Positions 8,456-17,038 are shown, counted from the stretch's first letter. The stretch: 20,000 nucleotides of DNA from Symbiodinium natans (GCA_905221605.1 CAJNDS010002611.1:163339-183338), one strand, 5' to 3'. Made by a program: numbers and translations. The notes: generated by a model from the letters alone, not told the origin.

Positions 8456-8593
8456 GGTTTGGGGTTTTAGGGTTTTAGGGTTTAGGGTTTAGGTTTAGGG
8501 TTTAGGGTTTAGGGTTTTAGGGTTTTAGGGTTTTAGGGTTTAGGGTTTAGGGTTTACGGTTTAGGGTTTTAGGGTTTAGGGTTTAGGGTTTTC
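8456..8593 (+). repeat. Interstitial telomere-like array 1 (TTTAGGG / TTTTAGGG)
   Basis: About 18 units of GGGTTTA and GGGTTTTA run head to tail. This is the plant/dinoflagellate-type telomere unit. It is internal, since unique DNA continues for kilobases on both sides. It could mark an end-joining scar, telomerase capture at a break, or an ordinary satellite. Confidence 0.9.
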
Positions 8594-8641
8594 CCCGCGG
8601 ATGGGGTACTAAGATGATCCCCCCCCCCCTGTGGTGTGGTT

Positions 8642-8812
8642 GGGGGTTGGTTTTAGGGTTAGGGTTTAGGGTTCAAGGTTTTAGGGTTTAGGGTTTAAGG
8701 TTTAAGACTTAAGGTTTAGGGTTTAGGGTTAGGGTTTAGGTTTTAGGGTTTAGGGTTTAGGGTTTAGGGTTTAGTTTAGGGTTTAGGGTTTAGGGTCTAG
8801 GGTTTAGGGACC
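8642..8812 (+). repeat. Interstitial telomere-like array 2
   Basis: A second, more degenerate array of GGGTTTA units (with TTCAAGG, TTTAAGG and TAGTTTAGG variants) follows the duplicated C-run module and ends shortly before a 44-base G run. Confidence 0.9.
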
Positions 8813-8823
8813 GTAGAGTAGGC

Positions 8824-8825
<2 letters not shown>

Positions 8826-8869
<44 letters not shown>
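8826..8869 (+). repeat. 44-base uninterrupted poly-G run
   Basis: An unbroken G run terminates the telomere-like block and is followed directly by unique sequence (CCCAGGACGCTCG). Its true length is uncertain because homopolymers are error-prone. Confidence 0.9.
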
Positions 8870-8872
<3 letters not shown>

Positions 8873-9048
8873 AGGACGCTCGACGCTGAACCATATATGC
8901 GGTGGTTTCGGCAGGCACCCTCGTCGAAAAATGTCATATGATGTTTTCAGCAATATGTACAAACAATAAAAACATAAGCGGAAAACCATTTTCTCAAACC
9001 CATTAGGCTCAACATAAGGTTTTGTCCGTGGAACTACTGCATCCGAAC

Positions 9049-9207
9049 GATGATTACATCCATGCTGCCCGTGCGTGCGAGTGGCCAGAGCATCCACGTC
9101 CACACGATGAATACGTCCATGTTGTCCATGCGTGCAAGTGGCTAGAGCGTCTGTGCCCACCCCGATGACCACGTGCGTGTTGCCGCTGCGAGTGGCTTGC
9201 CAAGTAT
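9049..9207 (+). repeat. 57/58-bp tandem repeat, about 2.7 copies
   Basis: Copies start with GATGA at 9049, 9106 and 9164. They share GATGAnTACrTCCATGyTGyC, CGTGCrAGTGGCyAGAGC and a C-rich end. Read on the minus strand the 57-bp period keeps one frame and gives a 19-residue repeat (THGQHG ... DALAT) inside an open frame 8804-9313. That frame runs into the poly-G and has no recognised domain. Confidence 0.75.
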
Positions 9208-9694
9208 GCCGAGGCATCCTTCGCACCGGGGAGGGAACGGATAGTAGTAGTCGTCGTAGCATGCAGTGGGGGGGAAGCTGATTCGGGATTACTAGAGACT
9301 CGTCCAGGAGCATGCTGACTTGTCTTTTGACTTGGAGAAGCTGTGTGCGTCACACCCCAGGCCAGGGCGCAACATCCTTGGATCCAGCGAAAGCAGAAAG
9401 GTGCAATCAAGACCACGAGTTTCTGGACCACCCTTTCCCGTCGGCGCAGCGTCTCCAGATGAGGATTAGCCCATGTCGGCCCGACCACTTCCGAAAGCGA
9501 CGTTCTCAAAGGGCCCTCTACAGTGATGTACACAGGCTAAAAGAAGGAGGAGCATGAGATAGCAAGAGTTTGGGTGACAAAGGCCGACTATTCATGCCCC
9601 GGCCGATACCTCACCCCGACCGATACTGAAAGTGGGAACCTGTTTCACCAAACAGTCGCAATACCAACAACTGTACCAGCTGCGCCGAAAGTAG

Positions 9695-9866
9695 TTTGCA
9701 AATGGGGGGGCTGTGCCCCGCCTCGATTGTGAACCTCATGCGAGCATTGTGTTTGCAAATGCGGGGGCGGGCTGCCCCCCCCCCCCGCCTGTTTAAGCCA
9801 AGCTTGCTTCACAAAGCATAATACTCATCTTATGAGTCTTATTGCAACCCATCATGCGAGCATTGT
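9695..9866 (+). repeat. Imperfect direct duplication TTTGCAAATG ... CATGCGAGCATTGT
   Basis: TTTGCAAATG followed by G runs, GGCTGyGCCCC and later CATGCGAGCATTGT occurs at 9695-9750 and again at 9752-9866. The second copy is expanded by a C run and an extra segment of about 50 bases. Confidence 0.65.
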
Positions 9867-12047
9867 ATTTTAAGATATAGAGAACCCCCAAATCCCCACC
9901 CACCAAACACAACAAAGTATAAAGGGAGGGCAGAAGAAATGTCCACCCTTCATGCGTGTGCCCTCAAGCAATCTGACGAGATACTTACTTACCGTGGCAC
10001 AAAACAGGACATGTTTCTCCTCGGGCCTGCTGGGGCGTGGCGCTGGCTAGATTTCTCTAGCAACAGGTGGCACTCGGCAAAGTTGGCTTGCAAGTGCTTG
10101 TCAGGCGTCTTCGGCTGCCCTCTCAGACTCACTTCGCACTAGAACTAGAACCACCCGGAAGTCGGAAAGACACATTACGCTGCAGTGCTCGTGCAAGCCA
10201 ATCAGGCATCTCGTGTATCGGTTTTGCGCACTTATCGGCCGAGAGGCGGGATGCTTTGCCACGGTTGCGGCCGCTCGAGATACGGAAAGTTGCAACTTCG
10301 AAGATTCTAGGATTCTGGCGGAATGTGGTTGTGCTCAACGCTTCGTCAGTTCCTGAAGCCCTGACTTCAGCCCCCTGACAGCTTGACCTTCTCGGCTCTT
10401 CGAAAACCAAGCACAACTACACACGCGAACATTCGCATACTTCCACCCAGTCTACCTGATCAGCAGGTGGAGTACGTGGGCATAAACAGCGACACCAGCG
10501 AGGTACGTCTGTGAGTGCTGTGCGCGGTTCGAGGCTTTTCAGTCTGTCCCGAACAGGCAGATCTGAAGCAGCGACGTGAGATTCGGAATGGTCGGTGACC
10601 TAGGCATGCTAGGCACGGCTTTCCCCATATTGAAATTGGCAAGGTGTCACCGAGATTTTCGGTTTAGAGTAGACTGGAGTTCCTGAATTTGTGGAGTGTG
10701 TTTGAGTTCTATCAACCACGGGGCAAGAGGGGGTTTCTGGGTGCATGTGGAATGTAAGGGATGGCCTGCCAATGCCTCCCACGTATGAAGTCCATGATGT
10801 GAATGGATGTTTCAGAATGTTTCATATGACATTCCATGTGATGACGTGCCACATGGTGCCACTGTGTGGGTTGCTTTGGCTCCAGTCAGTTTAGCAGCCA
10901 TGGCCGCGCAGGGATCGCAGAGCGCCGAGAGAGCGATGGGCTCCTTCAGTGTCGGACCGCTTCTGAGCATTGCTGAGCCCTGAGAGACAAACAAAAGCTG
11001 GAAGGCTGCGCACATTGTCATTGTCAGTCCCCTGCAAGGACCTGAGCCTGAATTGGAAACGGCCCTTATTCCAAATGCAGAGGAGAGGAGTTGGATGAAG
11101 TTTGTTTCAGCATGTTTGCCTGGGAACTGGAGCGAGGACGTGTGCAGCCTGTTTGCGTAAAGCGCTTCAAAGATCAAAGAGGCTCCAGTTCTTGTCCAAC
11201 TTGCGTCTGCCAAGTACCTGCCATGCAGGAGGCTAGAATGTGCAGAAGAGAGTTCTCAGCAGCTCGATGGAAGACTGGGTTTTTGGATATGTAGGAATTT
11301 CAACAGCCGGAGCTCCGCTGATCCTGGGCTACCGCTACTCTTAAGAACAGAATCTAGTCGAACGTGAGTGTAAGCTACACAAGTCTCCATGTAGCAGCAG
11401 GCCACATGAAATGTTGAAGGAGCTTTTGCGATTCTTGTCGCCTGTGAGGTAATGAGCTGGACGTTTGCAATCAATCATGCCACGGTGACGACACCCATAT
11501 TGCGGCTTCGATGCTTCAGTCAGCGAAGACTACGATGACGAAGACGATGTTTGTAGCACCGCAGTCACAGTGCATAGCTTCGCCAAATAAAACGCTAGCG
11601 AATTAAGCATGAAGCCTTCCGCGAGCTCTGTAGGTACAAGCGTAGCCGGTCAGCTGCCAGATGACCCAATGTCTGCCTACATTGTGCCTTGAAAGGTACG
11701 CCTCGTCGGTGCTCACTAACTCCACTGGCCAAGCAGGAAATGCGATGTGTCTTGCTGGGCAGCGTTATGGAAGTCAACGGAAGTCAGAGTTGCACAATTT
11801 TTTGCTTGCGTGCTAGGATCTTGGAAAGCTGTGTGCCACTAGAGGTTGTACGGAGCAACTCTGGTGTGCAGCCTTTTCTTCTCCGCAGTCGTCTTCAGTC
11901 TTATTGGAGCGAAGAAAGGTTTGTCCCTGTCCATGGGCTTGAGCCTTGCTCCAACTTTTAGCAATTGGTACTTGCACGCAGATTGCATTCTCTCTCTCTC
12001 TCTCTCATGGCCATAGTGAACACAATCCCATCAGCATGGCAGCTGAG

Positions 12048-12100
12048 GTATGCGGTTTATGTTGGTTTATTTGCACTGGCTGCTTCAATGTGCGCCGAGA
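12048..12100 (+). CDS. UNC93-like exon 1 of those seen (YAVYVGLFALAASM)
   Basis: After GCTGAG|G the frame gives YAVYVGLFALAASMCAE, a transmembrane helix typical of the family just before the GIGAG/WTxQG helix. The frame remains open to about 12195, but residues after MCAE are charged and unlike the family, so the donor is somewhere near 12090-12110. It is not determined. Confidence 0.6.
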
Positions 12101-13680
12101 CCCGAGCAAAACTAAAACGACACGCTGACACGCTGATGTATGCTTGTGTGGGGCACAAAACCAGGGCTGGGTGGAGTCGACTTCAGTCGAGTTAGCAGAA
12201 TACATTCTATCGCTACGTAAAGGTTGTCGTTGTCTGGCTTGCCCCAAAGAGTCTCCGCTGTTTGGCCAGCCTTCCCGACAAGCTGACGTTTTCCAGTTTC
12301 TGCTAATCAGTTGGAGGCATACTTTCGCTAGCCGAACCGAAAGGCAAGACGTCAGAGCAGAAGCATGTTTAGCATAAGTTTAGCACTTCTCATTGGAGTG
12401 CTTTGTTGCCGCCGAGGCAGAGAAGAATGCCAAAACCGGCTCCTGCATGGAGGGAGAGCAGACGCAGCTGCCAACAATGTTGCTTGGATCATTGATAGGC
12501 CAGATGCTATGGACAATTCTGGACATGGCAGATGTTGTCGGAGCTTTTGTTCTGTCGCAAGCACACTTTGGTGTCACCTGTCGCCGGCAGGCGGTATTGG
12601 GGCCGGAATCCTTTGGACCTGCCAGGGTGCATTCTTCAGCTCTGTTTGTGAGCGCGTGGCCAAAGCAGAGGGGAAGGAGGTAGCACGTGACAGCGCAGTT
12701 TCCTGCCACTTTGAGCTGTTCATGTGCAGGGTTGGACAGGTTGATCTGGCTTAGTCTTTTGCAGGCCCCGGCAGTCACTGCGGAACTTGCTGGCTCTTTC
12801 GCTTTGGTTTTCTTGGCTATGGAGAGCCATGGCAGCAAGCAGAGTCGTCTCCGAAGAGAAAAGAAACTTAAGGACAGCGTGTAGTGGTAATCGGTGTGAT
12901 TCCTTGACCCATGGTCTTCTCGTCGACCAAAGCCTAGACAAGATTCTCAGGAGCTTAGTGAGAGCATCGGCCACAATCCTGACCAAGTACGCCAAACTGG
13001 ACTACTCAGCGACATGAATTGAACGGCGTTTCTTCCTCACATGATACCTGTTGATCTGGGCGCGCTTTGACTGAGGTTGTCTTTTACATTTTCTCTGGCC
13101 TGGCAGTAGCGTCGACTATCGCATTTATGGTGGCGCACCCTGAACCTGCAGCTGCTTTTGGGTTTTACTTTTGCTGTTTCAGCAAAGCCACCTGAGATCA
13201 GCATTTTAGTCTCAAGTGAAGGTCTTGGCTACCAACTTTGGCAAGCCCGCCCAGCGAGGATCAGTCTTTGCGAAGGCAAATCCTCTGCATGTGTCTCCCA
13301 GCCCTCCCAGCCGTAGCAACTTCAAAAACTCAGTTGCGTCTCCTCTAGTTTACCCGACAGGTGCTGAGCGCAGTGTCACTTTGGAGTGATCCAAAGACCT
13401 GGGCTCCTTCAGCTGACGAGGGGAGCATATGGGATACCATGGGGATACCATGATGGGGTTGTCATGCGATTGCTGACATACTGGAGGTCTTGCAGTGCAC
13501 CAACTTGACCTTTGGCTTTGCAGCTGCGTGGTTGGGCGGCTACATAGGAAGGCACGGGCTTTGGATCGACTTGTGTCATTTGCATCGCCTTGGAGCGCCT
13601 CGCCTGCAGATAAAGCCCTTGCGGTCGACAGGAACATTCTCACACCGGCACTCAGCAGCGACTTTATTGGCTTCGCTGGC
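12048..13680 (+). CDS. UNC93-like (MFS-fold) membrane protein, partial, at least nine exons
   Basis: UNC93-like proteins are multi-helix MFS-fold membrane proteins. Animal members regulate K+ channels (UNC-93) or Toll-like receptor trafficking (UNC93B1); protist members have no assigned role. Exons at about 12048-12100, 12365-12395, 12591-12679, 12765-12823, 12951-13008, 13076-13147, 13361-13402, 13487-13551 and 13632-13680 encode, in family order, YAVYVGLFALA, SLALLIG, GIGAGILWTCQGAFFSS, TAELAGSFALVFLAME, a helix with ESLVRASATIL, VVFYIFSGLAVASTIAFMV, LWSDPKTW, TNLTFGFAAAWLGGYIGR and NILTPALSSDFIGFAG. The WTCQG and TNLTFGFAAAWLGGY motifs are the most diagnostic. Acceptors are all AG|G; donors are GA, GT, GA, GC, GC and GC where placed. 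N-terminal exons are unresolved and the C-terminal exons after IGFAG were not found. The microsatellite and retrotransposon at 14.1-20 kb may lie in its next intron. Confidence 0.8.
12365..12395 (+). CDS. UNC93-like exon 2 (SISLALLIG), GA donor
   Basis: The frame SMFSISLALLI ends ATT G|GAGTGC. Joined to 12591 it gives LLIGGIGAGILW, fitting the family pattern A.LLG.GAG.LW. The donor dinucleotide is GA, which has been reported in dinoflagellate introns. The 5' boundary (an AG near 12360 or 12376) is not fixed. Confidence 0.6.
12591..12679 (+). CDS. UNC93-like exon 3 (GIGAGILWTCQGAFFSS)
   Basis: The acceptor CCGGCAG|G completes a glycine codon. It encodes GIGAGILWTCQGAFFSSVCE followed by RVAKAEGKE, the most diagnostic helix of the family (G.GAG.LW..QG). 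The donor is AAGGAG|GTAGCA (GT), in phase 0, and the intron to 12765 is 85 nt. Confidence 0.82.
12765..12823 (+). CDS. UNC93-like exon 4 (APAVTAELAGSFALVFLAME), GA donor
   Basis: It starts after TTTTGCAG|GCC and encodes a hydrophobic helix with the family's ELAGSFA..FL..E pattern. The donor placed at ATGGA|GAGCCA (GA type) joins CTCAG|GAGC at 12951. Direct repeats of GAGC border the intron. Reading straight on would give a polar tail and a stop at 12882-12884. Confidence 0.7.
12951..13008 (+). CDS. UNC93-like exon 5 (SLVRASATILTKYAKLDYS)
   Basis: After TTCTCAG|G the frame gives SLVRASATILTKY and then AKLDYS. With the preceding glutamate it matches the family pattern E...R...T.L. GC donors that keep phase 0 are at 12991 (GCCAAA) and 13009 (GCGACA); I cannot choose between them. 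Confidence 0.55.
13076..13147 (+). CDS. UNC93-like exon 6 (VVFYIFSGLAVASTIAFMVAHPEP)
   Basis: The acceptor is GACTGAG|GTT. It encodes a membrane helix VVFYIFSGLAVASTIAFMV followed by AHPEP, equivalent to the family's helix ending in a proline-rich loop. The frame stays open to 13200. GC donors after CCT (13148, GCAGCT) or after AGCAAA (13193, GCCACC) both give phase 0. Confidence 0.75.
13361..13402 (+). CDS. UNC93-like exon 7, 14 codons (VLSAVSLWSDPKTW)
   Basis: The exon is bounded by CCGACAG|GTG and TGG|GCTCCT (GC donor), phase 0 on both sides. It encodes the cytosolic loop L.DPK.W that precedes the TNLTFGF helix in this family. It is recognised only through its neighbours and the splice rule. 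Confidence 0.68.
13487..13551 (+). CDS. UNC93-like exon 8 (TNLTFGFAAAWLGGYIGR)
   Basis: After ACTGGAG|GTC the frame gives VLQC then TNLTFGFAAAWLGGYIG, a hallmark segment of UNC93-like proteins (TNLTFGFAxAWLxGY). The donor GGAAG|GCACGG is GC type; joining to CGACAG|G at 13632 completes an arginine codon. The intron is 80 nt. Confidence 0.85.
13632..13680 (+). CDS. UNC93-like exon 9 (NILTPALSSDFIGFAG)
   Basis: It encodes RNILTPALSSDFIGFAG, the family segment following GGY (N.I..AL.s.FIGFAGA). The frame continues CLSNWQSYF to a stop at 13708-13710, which departs from the family, so a donor is expected near GCTG|GCTGC at 13679. The following exon was not identified. Confidence 0.75.
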
Positions 13681-13699
13681 TGCTTGTCAAATTGGCAGA

Positions 13700-14105
13700 G
13701 CTACTTCTGAGGGAGTTTGGAGAGTGCTTCGGAGAGATGTAACATAGATGAAAGATGAAAGTCGTATCATTGTGCAGCTTTTTCCAGGAAGCTTTGCGAA
13801 GTGTCCACACTGCTGATCCGATGCTTCTGCCACTACCTATTCTAGCTCATGTGAACACATGAGGTCAGTCAGCACACCTCATTTGATGTGCCAAATAAAT
13901 GTTTCAGTGAGATTTTAGAGGGTATTGCCACGGACATAAGCTCCTTTGAGTTTAGAAGTGACAGCCCTAACTTTCGTAGCTGTTGGGACCTCTCATCTTC
14001 GCCGCATCAATGTGCGCTCTCATAATATTACTCCAAAGACCCCAAAAAGTAGCTATAGAATACGGTAATTCGTATATTTTACCAGCGTACTTTATTGCAC
14101 TTCAT
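13700..14105. other. Probable intron/spacer before the microsatellite
   Basis: No conserved UNC93 C-terminal segment (for example the GRxVYESTNK region) can be read here. Frames are short. Ordinary mixed composition changes abruptly to GAC/AGC triplets at 14106. Confidence 0.5.
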
Positions 14106-15878
14106 GAACAACGACGACGACGTCGACGACGACGACCGCAGCCACAGCAACGGTAGCAACGACAGCAGCAACAACAAGCAGCAGCAACAACAAGCAGCAG
14201 CAACAAGCAGCAGCAACAACAAGCAGCAACAACAACAAGCAGCAGCAACAACAAGCAGCAGCAACAACAAGCAGCAGCAGCAACAAGCAGCAGCAGCGAC
14301 AACGAGCAGCAGCAGCAGCAGCAGCAACAACAAGCAGCAGCAGCAGCAGCAGCGGCAGCAGCAGCAGCAACAAGCAGCAGCAGTAACAACAAGCAGCAGC
14401 AGCAGCAGCAACAACAAGCAGCAGCAGCAACAACATGCAGCAACGCCAAGAAGCAGCCACAACAAGAAGCAGCAACACCAAAAAGCAGCAACAGAACAAG
14501 CAGCAGCAGCAGCAGCAGCAACAACAAGCAGCAGCAGCAGCAACAAGCAGCAGCAGCAGCAACAAGCAGCAGCAGCAACAACAAGCAGCAGCAGCAACAA
14601 GCAGCAGCAGCAACAACAAGCAGCAGCAGCAACAACAAGCAGCAGCAGCAACAACAAGCAGCAGCAACAAGCAGCAGCAACAACAAGCAGCAACAACAAC
14701 AAGCAGCAGCAACAACAAGCAGCAGCAACAACAAGCAGCAGCAGCAACAAGCAGCAGCAGCGACAACGAGCAGCAGCAGCAGCAGCAGCAACAACAAGCA
14801 GCAGCAGCAGCAGCAGCGGCAGCAGCAGCAGCAACAAGCAGCAGCAGTAACAGCAAGCAGCAGCAGCAGCAGCAGCAAGCAGCAAGAAGCAGCAGAAGCA
14901 GCAGCAAGAAGCAGCAAGAAGCAGCAAGAAGCAGCCAGAAGAAAGCAGCAAGAAGCAGCAAGAAGCAGCAAGAAGCAGCAAGAAGAAGCAGCAAGAAGCA
15001 GCAAGAAGCAGCAAGAAGCAGCAAAGAAGCAGCAAGAAGCAGCAAAAGCGCAAGAGAGCGCAAGAAGCAGCAAGAAGCAGCAAGAAGCAGCAAGAAGCAG
15101 CAAAAAGCAGCAGAAGCAGCAAGAAGCAGCAAGCAAGAAGCAGCAAGAAGCAGCAAGAAGCAGCAAGAAGCAGCAGAAGCAGCAGCAAGAGCAGCAAGCC
15201 GCAGGCAGCAGCAAGGCAGCGCAGCAGCAGCAGCAGCAGGGCAGCAGCAGCAGCAGCAGCAGGCAGCCGCAGGCAGGCAGCAGCAGCAGGCAGCAGGCAG
15301 GCAGCAGGCAGCAGCAGCAGCGGCAGCAGCAGCAGCAGGCAGCAGCAGGCAGCAGCAGGCAGCAGCAGGCAGCAGCAGGCAGCAGCAAGGCAGCAGGCAG
15401 CAGCGCAGCAGCAGGCAGCAGCAGGCAGCAGCAGGCAGCAGCAGGCAGCAGCAGGCAGCAGCAGGCAGCAGCAGGCAGCAGCAGGCAGCAGCAGGCAGCA
15501 GCAGGCAGCAGCAGGCAGCAGCAGGCAGCAGCAGGCAGCAGCAGGCAGCAGCAGGCAGCAGCAGGCAGCAGCAGCAACAACAACAAGCGGCAGCGGCAGC
15601 AACAAGCGGCAGCGGCAGCAACAAGCAGCAGCAGCAACAACAAGCAGCAGCAGCAACAACAAGCAGCCGCAGCAGCAACAAGCAGCAGCAGCAGCAGCAA
15701 CAACAACAAGCAGCAGCAGCAGCAACAGCAACAAGCAGCAGCAGCAGCAACAACAAGCAGCAGCAACAACGAGCAGCAGCAGCAACAAGCAGCAGCAACA
15801 ACAAGCAGCAGCAACAACAAGCAGCAGCAGCAACAAGCAGCAGCAGCAGGAGCAGCAGAAGCAGCAGCAGCAGCAGCG

Positions 15879-15909
<31 letters not shown>

Positions 15910-16063
15910 GCAGCAGCAGCAGCAACAACAAGCGGCAGCAGCAGCAACAACAAGCAGCAGCAGCAACAACCAGCAGCAGCAGCAACAACAAGCAGCAGCA
16001 GCAACAACAAGAAGCAGCAGCAGCAGCAACAACAAGAAGCAGCAGCAGCAGCAACAACAAGAA

Positions 16064-16094
<31 letters not shown>

Positions 16095-16473
16095 GCAGCA
16101 GCAGCAGCAGCAACAACAAGCAGCAGCAGCAACAACAAGAAGCAGCAGCACCAACAAGCAGCAGCAAGAACAAGCAGCAGCAACAAGCAGCAGCAGCAGC
16201 AACAAGCAGCAGCAGCAACAACAAGCAGCAGCAACAACAAGCAGCAGCAAGAACAAGCAGCAGCAACAACACGCTGCAGCAACAACAAGCAGCAGCAGCA
16301 ACAACAACAACAACATCAACAACATTAACAACATTAGCAACAATAACAACATTAACAACATTAACAACATTAACAACATTAACAACATTAACAACATTAA
16401 CAACAACAACAACAACAACAACAACATTAACAACAACAACAACATTAACAACAACAACAACAACAACAACATT

Positions 16474-16533
<60 letters not shown>
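14106..16533 (+). repeat. 2.4-kb T-poor compound microsatellite (AGC/AAC triplets and decamers)
   Basis: Zones in order: GAC-rich start (14108-14165); mixed AGC and AAC runs (14166-14875); decamer zone AAGAAGCAGC (about 14876-15185); AGC/AGGC zone including sixteen consecutive perfect GCAGGCAGCA decamers at 15411-15570; mixed AGC/AAC (15571-16305); AAC with ATT interruptions (16306-16460); and pure AAC to 16533. The plus strand is nearly free of T between about 14170 and 16300. Long open frames exist on both strands (up to 834 codons) only because the composition rarely makes stops. They encode poly-Q/A/S/N or poly-L/C/V and I do not regard them as genes. Confidence 0.95.
15411..15570 (+). 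repeat. Sixteen perfect tandem copies of a 10-bp unit (GCAGGCAGCA)
   Basis: This is the most homogeneous part of the array, so probably its youngest expansion. Five further near-perfect copies lie at about 15331-15380. A 10-bp period shifts frame by one each unit, giving a 10-residue peptide repeat (QQQAAAGSSR) if translated. Confidence 0.9.
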
Positions 16534-16534
<1 letters not shown>

Positions 16535-16657
16535 TTTTTGCATTGCACTCACTGCCAGAATCAGCATGTGGACCTCTGATCACTTTGGATCCTCGGCACG
16601 TCGGCTACTCTGTATCCGCCTTGGGAGCTCCAGCAGTCTTTGCTAGTTCGTACTTCA

Positions 16658-16736
16658 CGCCCCTCAGGGCTGCTGAAAGGATTGTTGTGCACAGCTATGT
16701 TCGAGTATGTGGAATGCATCCGCCCCTCAGGGCTGC
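16658..16736. repeat. Pair of CGCCCCTCAGGGCTGC 16-mers, 63 bp apart
   Basis: Identical copies occur at 16658-16673 and 16721-16736. The core CCCTCAGGG is an inverted repeat. Their function is unknown. Confidence 0.8.
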
Positions 16737-16871
16737 GATAGCGCTGTGCTGGCTGGGCACCCTACGACCGCTTCCTACTGGCTCACCTGCACCCGCGACT
16801 GCTGCAGTGCCGGCTGGCCCCGATGTTATGTTGCAGGCTATAGCTGTGCGCTAGCTGAGTTTGGTGTGATT

Positions 16872-16914
16872 AAGGCGGGCAAGTGTGATATAGAAGGTCT
16901 CACCCGCCTTTTTT
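16872..16914 (+). other. Stem-loop followed by six T
   Basis: AAGGCGGG at 16872-16879 pairs perfectly with CCCGCCTT at 16903-16910, with a 23-nt loop, and the T run extends to 16914. It has the shape of a bacterial intrinsic terminator, or of an RNA polymerase III stop after a structured RNA. In this eukaryotic setting I make no functional call. Confidence 0.5.
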
Positions 16915-17022
16915 ATTTCACAGTCCGGCCTTTTGGACTTCGAGAGGATCGCTTCCTCCAGATTGCCAGGTCTCACTACCTGCTATACTGAATCTGCTTT
17001 GGCAGAGGACTTAAGGATATTC

Positions 17023-17038
17023 AGGAGGAAACCTCCTT
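17023..17038. repeat. AGGAGGAAACCTCCTT hairpin, copy A
   Basis: A perfect inverted repeat (AGGAGG, AA, CCTCCT) is followed by a T. It is a single copy here, whereas the copies at 17523 and 17687 are double. Confidence 0.8.

Larger units (their letters stand above)
8870..12047. other. Gene-poor region, may hide N-terminal exons of the UNC93-like gene
   Basis: No long conserved frame is present. Fragments with some protein-like character are plus 10872-10974 (LAAMAAQGSQSAERAMGS), plus 11426-11453 (EGAFAILVAC), plus 11495-11590 (an acidic run SEDYDDEDD to a stop) and plus about 11729-11763 (EMRCVLLGS). Only the last resembles UNC93 proteins, where a similar segment precedes the YAVYV helix. None is supported well enough to call. 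A (TC)n run is at 11990-12006. Confidence 0.45.

Noticed and set aside
8456-8812. A true chromosome end
   Set aside because: Unique sequence and genes continue on both sides, so the array is interstitial unless the assembly is wrong.
8804-9313. 169-codon minus-strand ORF ending in poly-proline
   Set aside because: The proline run is the translated 44-base G homopolymer and the rest is the 57-bp tandem repeat.
10812-11213. 133-codon minus-strand ORF
   Set aside because: No family resemblance; overlapping plus-strand text looks equally coding-like, so it cannot be supported.
14106-16533. CRISPR-like array
   Set aside because: There are no unique spacers between conserved repeats; it is continuous simple sequence in a eukaryotic context.
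14079-16583. Open frames of 834, 818, 728 and 714 codons on both strands
   Set aside because: They exist on both strands over the same bases and consist of homopolymeric or decamer-repeat residues; the composition simply avoids stop codons.
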